Positions 6,559 through 11,096 of a stretch of 11,096 bases of DNA are shown here, piece after piece. This DNA is from Chitinophagales bacterium (GTDB lineage Bacteria > Bacteroidota > Bacteroidia > Chitinophagales > UBA2359). The notes beneath the pieces were generated by a model. That model ran no database searches, had not been told where the DNA came from, and was given only the letters and a program-made list of their open reading frames with translations. The position numbers and the translations under genes were made by a program. The number at the start of each line of letters is the position of its first letter. The stretch's first letter is position 1. The stretch covers positions 1 to 11,096 of the forward strand of contig JAHDIA010000021.1 in NCBI GenBank assembly GCA_020631035.1, given 5' to 3'.

Positions 6559-8310
6559 TTAATCGGATAAAATTTTGGTTCTTCCCAAAAATATTCGCAA
6601 TATGATAAAACTGACCAATGCAATGCCGCCCCACATCATACTTGCCTGCCAATCTTTGAAAATCAATTTACCCATCAAAAACAAAATGGAATAGGTCATA
6701 CAAATGGAGGCAAACCAACAAATAAACAGATAGGGCAATTTCGATTTTTCTCCGCTTTGGTTGGTCAATTCCTTGATAGGATGCCAGGCTCCCTCAGGGC
6801 GAACTTTGTTGTAAAACGCCAACAAATGTTCCCTATTGGTTGGAGGCGTCAAATAAGTTACCACCAACCAACTTATGGTCGTAAAGCCAACGGTTAAAAA
6901 GAAACTATTGGGAAATTCCCACTGCAATACAAACTTACTAAAGGCAAAGGCAATAAAGGGTGCAATGGTTGCCGTTATCTCACTCCAAGCATTGATGCGC
7001 CACCAATACCACCGCAAAATTAAGACCAATCCCAGCCCTGCTCCACACTCTATCAAAAAGCCCCACATACCCGAAATGCTTTCTATTTTACTAGCGACAA
7101 ATATGCCTACAATGGTCAACAATACAGTACTGATACGAGCAATATTGACTTGCTGTTTGTCACTGGCCTTTTTGTTGATAAAGCGCAAATACAAGTCATT
7201 GGTCAAATAACTTGCTCCCCAATTGAGCTGAGTAGATATTGTACTCATATAAGCGGCAAAGAATGCCACCAAGAGCAATCCCTTGAGTCCACTAGGTAAA
7301 TAATCACGCATAGCATAGACATAACCAATTTTTGCTTCGGCACCGCCCTCTAATTCAGGATACAATACCAGAATAGCCAAAGCCACCAATATCCACGGCC
7401 AAGGACGAATACAGTAATGGGCGATTTGGAAGAATAGGGTAGCGTAGACGGCATGTTTTTCATTTTTGGCACTCATAATGCGTTGTGCCACATAGCCACC
7501 GCCACCAGGCTCTGCCCCAGGATACCAACTTGCCCACCAAACGAAAGAAAAATAAGCCACAAATGACCCTATACCCAATGCCAAATTTTGTCCAATATTG
7601 TCACTGGTGATATTAGGGAAAAAGTCCCTAGTCCATTCAGGTGTTTGAGCCATTAAGCCATCAATGCCGCCCACTTGTTCTGTTCCCAAAACATAAACAG
7701 CCAACAATATGGTCGAAATCATTGCTACCACAAACTGTATAGCATCGGTCATTGCTACACCCAATAAGCCTGAAAGAGAGGAGTAAAGAGCTACCAAAAG
7801 CATAAAGCCCCCACAGATTAGCAGTCCTGTTTCTTGGGGAATGCCAAAGAAGCCTTCTAATAAGGTCATCAGTGCCAAATTGACCCAACCAATGATGATG
7901 ACATTTAAGAATAGCCCTAAATATATGGCCTTAAAGCCCCGTAAGAAAGCCGCAGCCCTCCCAGTATACCGCAATTCAATCAGTTCTACCTCTGTTAGTA
8001 CATTGGCTCTTCGCCACAGATTGGCAAAAAAGAAGGTAGTCAACATACCACCTGCCAGAAAGTTCCACCACAACCAATTGCCCGAAATACCATTTTTTGT
8101 TACCAATTCGGCAACTGCCAAAGGCGTATCAGCAGCGAAAGTGGTGGCCACCATCGAAATACCTGCAATGTACCAAGGGAAATTGCGTCCCCCCAAAAAA
8201 AAGTTATTTAAGTTTTTACCAGCTTTTTGAGTAAAGGACAATCCAATGCCCACAATTAATACCAAAAAGCCTCCTATCACAGCCCAGTCTAGTGTTGTTA
8301 ACATTTGCAT
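6559..8310 (-). CDS. Sodium:solute symporter (SSS family)
   Basis: Inner-membrane transporter of 583 residues with about 13 to 14 hydrophobic segments, coupling sodium entry to uptake of an unidentified solute. Family features include NNFFLGGRNFPWYIAGISM (35-53), ATTFAADTP (55-63) in the first broken helix, ALYSSLSGLLGVAMTDAIQF (174-193), and AAYMSTISTQLNWGASYLTND (352-372 region), whose serines and threonine around 356-360 correspond to the second sodium site of the family. The long C-terminal part with an extra loop (about 485-525) and two more helices resembles the larger SSS members in Bacteroidota. Sugars, myo-inositol, sialic acid or other solutes are possible; the substrate cannot be read. 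Met1 (8308-8310) and Met3 (8302-8304) are both usable starts with no Shine-Dalgarno to choose between them. It probably leads an operon with the outer-membrane protein gene. Confidence 0.93.
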   Translation of the reverse strand: MQMLTTLDWAVIGGFLVLIVGIGLSFTQKAGKNLNNFFLGGRNFPWYIAGISMVATTFAADTPLAVAELVTKNGISGNWLWWNFLAGGMLTTFFFANLWRRANVLTEVELIELRYTGRAAAFLRGFKAIYLGLFLNVIIIGWVNLALMTLLEGFFGIPQETGLLICGGFMLLVALYSSLSGLLGVAMTDAIQFVVAMISTILLAVYVLGTEQVGGIDGLMAQTPEWTRDFFPNITSDNIGQNLALGIGSFVAYFSFVWWASWYPGAEPGGGGYVAQRIMSAKNEKHAVYATLFFQIAHYCIRPWPWILVALAILVLYPELEGGAEAKIGYVYAMRDYLPSGLKGLLLVAFFAAYMSTISTQLNWGASYLTNDLYLRFINKKASDKQQVNIARISTVLLTIVGIFVASKIESISGMWGFLIECGAGLGLVLILRWYWWRINAWSEITATIAPFIAFAFSKFVLQWEFPNSFFLTVGFTTISWLVVTYLTPPTNREHLLAFYNKVRPEGAWHPIKELTNQSGEKSKLPYLFICWFASICMTYSILFLMGKLIFKDWQASMMWGGIALVSFIILRIFLGRTKILSD

Positions 8311-8330
8311 TTTTTCTTTAGAAAAAGTAA

Positions 8331-8357
8331 AAATACTTCTTTTTGATTAAAGTATTT
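8331..8357. repeat. Inverted repeat upstream of the symporter
   Basis: aaatactt (8331-8338) and aagtattt (8350-8357) are perfect 8-bp arms around an 11-nt loop, starting 20 bp upstream of the symporter start. In the symporter leader it could fold into a weak A/T hairpin; as DNA it could be a binding site. It may also be a product of A/T richness. Confidence 0.35.
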
Positions 8358-8369
8358 GGGAATTATTCA

Positions 8370-8387
8370 CTAACATTGCAATGTTAG
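8370..8387. promoter_or_regulatory. Perfect 18-bp palindrome in the symporter/ftsK divergent region
   Basis: ctaacattgcaatgttag is perfectly self-complementary with no spacer. Each half contains TAACATTG, one base off the Bacteroidota -7 box TAnnTTTG. On the minus strand a TTG lies 22 nt upstream of it, which would suit the symporter gene; on the plus strand the nearest TTG is 25 nt away, outside the usual range. The site is 59 bp from the symporter start and 65 bp from the ftsK start, the usual place for an operator or a shared promoter core. No other convincing promoter was found for ftsK. Confidence 0.5.
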
Positions 8388-8452
8388 CCATGATATGAAG
8401 CTACTCCTCAAGAAATTCAAGATATTGATACAATACAAAACCTCTTAACTCA

Positions 8453-10984
8453 ATGACGGGGCGTACTAGAAAAACAACGACTAGAAAAAGTACACGAAAG
8501 AAGAAGCAAGATAGTATTTGGGAAAATCGTAAATGGCACCGTGCCTTTGGTGTGATTGCCCTACTGGCGGGCGTATATACTTTCCTAGCCTTTACCTCTT
8601 ATCTCTTTACTTGGGAACAAGACCAAGACTTTTTTAAACCCATCAACCTTGGATTCATATTTAGTGACAGTGTTGTAGCCAATAGCATGGGACGCATTGG
8701 CAGTTTGTTGTCGCATATATTTTTCCGAAATGTGGGCTTGAGTTCTTATTTATTAAGTTTTGTCTTTGTTGCCGCAGCCTTTAGGTTGTTGCTACCCAAA
8801 AAAATGTTTTCATTGACCAATGTTGCCAAATACAGTTTCATTGGAATGATTATATCCTCTATTACTTTGGGGTTCTTTTTTGGATATAGACAGTTTCCCT
8901 ATGGAGGTTTGTTTGGCAATGGAGTGAGCAATTGGTTAGAAAGCTTTATGGGCTTTTACGGGACAGGTTTACTACTGATTTTTTCTACCCTCATTTTTTT
9001 GATATTTGTCTTCAATCCCAATCTCGACGATTTCTTTGTTTCTCTATTTAGGGTAACCAAGGTCAAAACGCCCAATGTCGATATGTCTTTTGTAGACAAA
9101 CTCAAATCTTCCCTACCTTCTGCAATGGCAAGTGTCAAAGCGGCAACAGCTAGTAAACGCAAGAGTAGTAAGACTAAAAAGAAAAATGCTGCAACAAAAA
9201 TTCGTCCCTCAGCTCGAATTTCTGAAGAAGGCGAATCCATATTTGAAGAAAAACCAGCAGATACCATCACCTTTGATGTAAAAGACAAGGCCAAAGAGGA
9301 TGAAAAAAAGACTGCAAAACCCAAGGTACGTAGCGATGCCAAACCCGCTAGCAAAGAAGGTTTGATTTTGGATGTGGATATGCCCAAAAACGAAATCGAA
9401 GAGGCACTCAAAGAAATCGAAGAGGAAGAGCGTCTCAAGAATAAGAAAGAAGTACAGACAGTTATTGAACAGGGTGACTTTGATCCGACCCTTGAATTGT
9501 CGGATTACAAAACCCCACCTTTGGATTTGCTAGAATACTATGGCAATGACCAATTGGTGGTAGACCGAGCGGAATTGGAATCGAACAAGGAACGCATCGT
9601 CGAAACCCTTGCCAATTACAATATTGAAATCGAAAAGATTCGGGCAACTCCTGGGCCAACCATTACCTTATATGAGATAGTCCCTGCTCCTGGTATTCGC
9701 ATCTCCAAAATCAAAAGCTTGGTCGATGACATTGCCCTGAGTTTGGCTGCCTTGGGAATACGTATCATTGCGCCCATTCCTGGAAGGGGAACCATTGGTA
9801 TTGAAATTCCCAACGAAAAGAAAAAAATTGTGCCTTTGCGAGAACTCTTGTCTTCAGATCAGTTCCAGAAAACGAAAATGGAATTGCCTGTTGCCATTGG
9901 TACGGGTATCCGAAACAAGGTTTTTGTAGGCGATCTTGCCAAAATGCCCCACTTATTGTGTGCGGGAGCTACTGGACAAGGTAAATCTGTTTGCATCAAT
10001 ACACTTTTGATTTCCTTATTGTACAAAAAGCATCCAAGTAGGCTGAAATTTGTTTTGATAGATCCCAAAAAGGTGGAATTGTCCATTTACGAAAACATCC
10101 AAAACCACTTCTTAGCTGCCTTACCAGATGAAGAAGATGCTATTGTAACAGATATTCGTAAGGTAATTCATACCCTCAATGCTTTGTGTATCGAAATGGA
10201 TAATCGCTACAATTTGCTCAAGGCGGCACAGGTAAGAAACATAAAAGAATACAACAATAAGTTTATCAAACGCAAACTGAATCCTGAAAAAGGACACCGT
10301 TTCTTACCATATATTGTCCTTATCATAGACGAGTTTGCCGATTTGATTATGACGGCAGGAAAAGAAATTGAAGTGCCACTGACCCGTTTGGCTCAGTTGG
10401 CGCGTGCCATCGGTATTCACCTTATTATTGCCACACAGCGTCCAACGGTCAACATCATTACAGGTACGATTAAGGCCAACTTCCCTGTACGTATTGCACT
10501 TAGGGTAACCTCTAAAGTCGATTCTCGAACCATCATCGACATTGGTGGGGCAGAACAATTGATTGGGCGAGGTGATATGATTTTGGTACAAGGAGCAGAC
10601 TCTTATCGTTTACAAGGAGCCTTGGTCGATACGCCAGAGGTAGAGCGAGTGACTCAATTCATTGGTGAGCAAAGAGGTTTTGCAGGACCATTTGAATTAC
10701 CCGAATACATAGATGAAAAAGAAGCTGCCAAAAAAGGTGGGCAACTCGATATGAAACGGGACAAACTCTTTTTGGACGCAGCCCGTTTGATTGTTGGGGC
10801 ACAGTCAGGTTCTACTTCGCTTATTCAACGCAAATTGAGCTTGGGTTACAATCGAGCAGGACGTATTATGGATCAATTGGAAAGATCGGGCTTGGTTGGA
10901 CCTGCCAAAGGTAGCAAGCCTAGAGAAGTGTATGTACACGATTTGATAGCACTGGAGGAACTGGTACAGGCGAATGGGTGGTGA
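8453..10984 (+). CDS. ftsK: DNA translocase FtsK
   Basis: Septum-located ATP-driven DNA pump that clears chromosome ends during division and activates XerC/XerD dimer resolution. The 843 residues show the complete family layout. A basic N-terminus (1-30) is followed by four membrane segments (about 31-52, 98-115, 125-144, 168-187), and then a Lys/Ala/Glu-rich linker (about 200-345) that is low in complexity and probably disordered or partly coiled. The motor follows: an alpha domain (about 350-480), Walker A GATGQGKS (505-512), Walker B IVLIIDEFAD (621-630) and RPTVNIITGTIKANFPVRIA (663-682). The C-terminal gamma winged helix contains GSTSLIQRKLSLGYNRAGRI (786-805), which reads orientation signals and contacts XerD. 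All ATPase residues are present. Length and linker size are normal for Bacteroidota. The ATG at 8453 gives the expected basic start; no Shine-Dalgarno is visible. It diverges from the symporter gene and seems monocistronic within the window. Confidence 0.97.
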   Translation: MTGRTRKTTTRKSTRKKKQDSIWENRKWHRAFGVIALLAGVYTFLAFTSYLFTWEQDQDFFKPINLGFIFSDSVVANSMGRIGSLLSHIFFRNVGLSSYLLSFVFVAAAFRLLLPKKMFSLTNVAKYSFIGMIISSITLGFFFGYRQFPYGGLFGNGVSNWLESFMGFYGTGLLLIFSTLIFLIFVFNPNLDDFFVSLFRVTKVKTPNVDMSFVDKLKSSLPSAMASVKAATASKRKSSKTKKKNAATKIRPSARISEEGESIFEEKPADTITFDVKDKAKEDEKKTAKPKVRSDAKPASKEGLILDVDMPKNEIEEALKEIEEEERLKNKKEVQTVIEQGDFDPTLELSDYKTPPLDLLEYYGNDQLVVDRAELESNKERIVETLANYNIEIEKIRATPGPTITLYEIVPAPGIRISKIKSLVDDIALSLAALGIRIIAPIPGRGTIGIEIPNEKKKIVPLRELLSSDQFQKTKMELPVAIGTGIRNKVFVGDLAKMPHLLCAGATGQGKSVCINTLLISLLYKKHPSRLKFVLIDPKKVELSIYENIQNHFLAALPDEEDAIVTDIRKVIHTLNALCIEMDNRYNLLKAAQVRNIKEYNNKFIKRKLNPEKGHRFLPYIVLIIDEFADLIMTAGKEIEVPLTRLAQLARAIGIHLIIATQRPTVNIITGTIKANFPVRIALRVTSKVDSRTIIDIGGAEQLIGRGDMILVQGADSYRLQGALVDTPEVERVTQFIGEQRGFAGPFELPEYIDEKEAAKKGGQLDMKRDKLFLDAARLIVGAQSGSTSLIQRKLSLGYNRAGRIMDQLERSGLVGPAKGSKPREVYVHDLIALEELVQANGW

Positions 10985-10992
10985 TGTGCAGG

Positions 10993-11020
10993 ATTCAAGA
11001 TTGAAAATTCAAGATTGAAA
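10993..11020 (+). repeat. Two perfect 14-nt tandem units after ftsK
   Basis: attcaagattgaaa occurs twice back to back (10993-11006 and 11007-11020), beginning 8 bp after the ftsK stop. The alaS 3' end carries the same motif in the same orientation relative to its gene, with 13/14 and 12/14 matches and an identical 18-nt string. It is not a classical terminator, as there is no GC-rich stem with a T-tract. Confidence 0.7.
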
Positions 11021-11042
11021 GTTAAATTATTTGATGAGGATT

Positions 11043-11096
11043 GGGACGGAACGTTTGGGGCTTCGTTTGCAGGTGGTGTCCCCGCTTTCAGTCATA
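11043..11096 (-). repeat. Degenerate interspersed repeat, copy C (cut by the window edge)
   Basis: The reverse complement of 11055-11088 aligns with 4221-4254 of copy B: ten identical bases (aaagcgggga), a variable 7-nt piece, then 17 identical bases ending gccccaa. Where copy B continues into a hairpin, copy C instead has ggacggaacgttt (11044-11056), which also occurs at 6526-6538 between the symporter and outer-membrane protein genes. The repeat runs off the right end of the window, so its full length cannot be stated. Confidence 0.6.

Noticed and set aside
6305..6652. 115-residue minus-strand open frame across the symporter/barrel gap
   Set aside because: It is out of frame with two well-supported genes on the same strand and has no recognisable motifs.
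8956..9438. 160-residue minus-strand open frame inside ftsK
   Set aside because: It is the antisense of the Lys/Ala/Glu-rich FtsK linker, which yields a serine/leucine-rich artefact with no domain.

Overview
The window looks like an ordinary chromosomal segment from a member of the Bacteroidota, tentatively close to Saprospiria or Cytophagia. The evidence is the TTG-N19-TAnnTTTG promoter at 4344-4373, start codons preceded by A/T-rich DNA instead of Shine-Dalgarno sequences, the neighbourhood alaS / M23 peptidase / short MerR regulator as remembered from this phylum, and a Wzi/RemB-type outer-membrane protein. The finer placement is a guess.

Layout from left to right: positions 1-385 hold no convincing gene but are packed with palindromes and degenerate repeats. 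alaS (386-2989, minus) is divergent from a membrane-anchored M23 endopeptidase (3140-4135, plus). Positions 4136-4489 carry a second degenerate repeat copy, then a good promoter and a small palindrome ahead of a 104-residue MerR-type regulator (4490-4804, plus). The regulator converges, with only 23 bp between, on a two-gene minus-strand unit read from right to left: a sodium:solute symporter (6559-8310), then a Wzi/RemB-like outer-membrane beta-barrel protein (4828-6498). A 142-bp divergent region containing a perfect 18-bp palindrome separates the symporter from ftsK (8453-10984, plus). The right edge (10985-11096) again holds short tandem repeats and a partial repeat copy.

The genes are mostly housekeeping or cell-envelope functions: alanine-tRNA charging, peptidoglycan remodelling, sodium-driven uptake, an outer-membrane protein and chromosome segregation at division. 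Nothing suggests a phage, a defence island, a CRISPR array, a biosynthetic cluster or a new multi-gene system.

The most interesting material is between the genes. One degenerate repeat family appears three times, each time beyond the 3' end of a gene (left edge, 4150-4275, right edge). A 14-nt tandem motif follows both alaS and ftsK and overlaps the alaS stop codon. Two perfect palindromes sit where operators would be expected.
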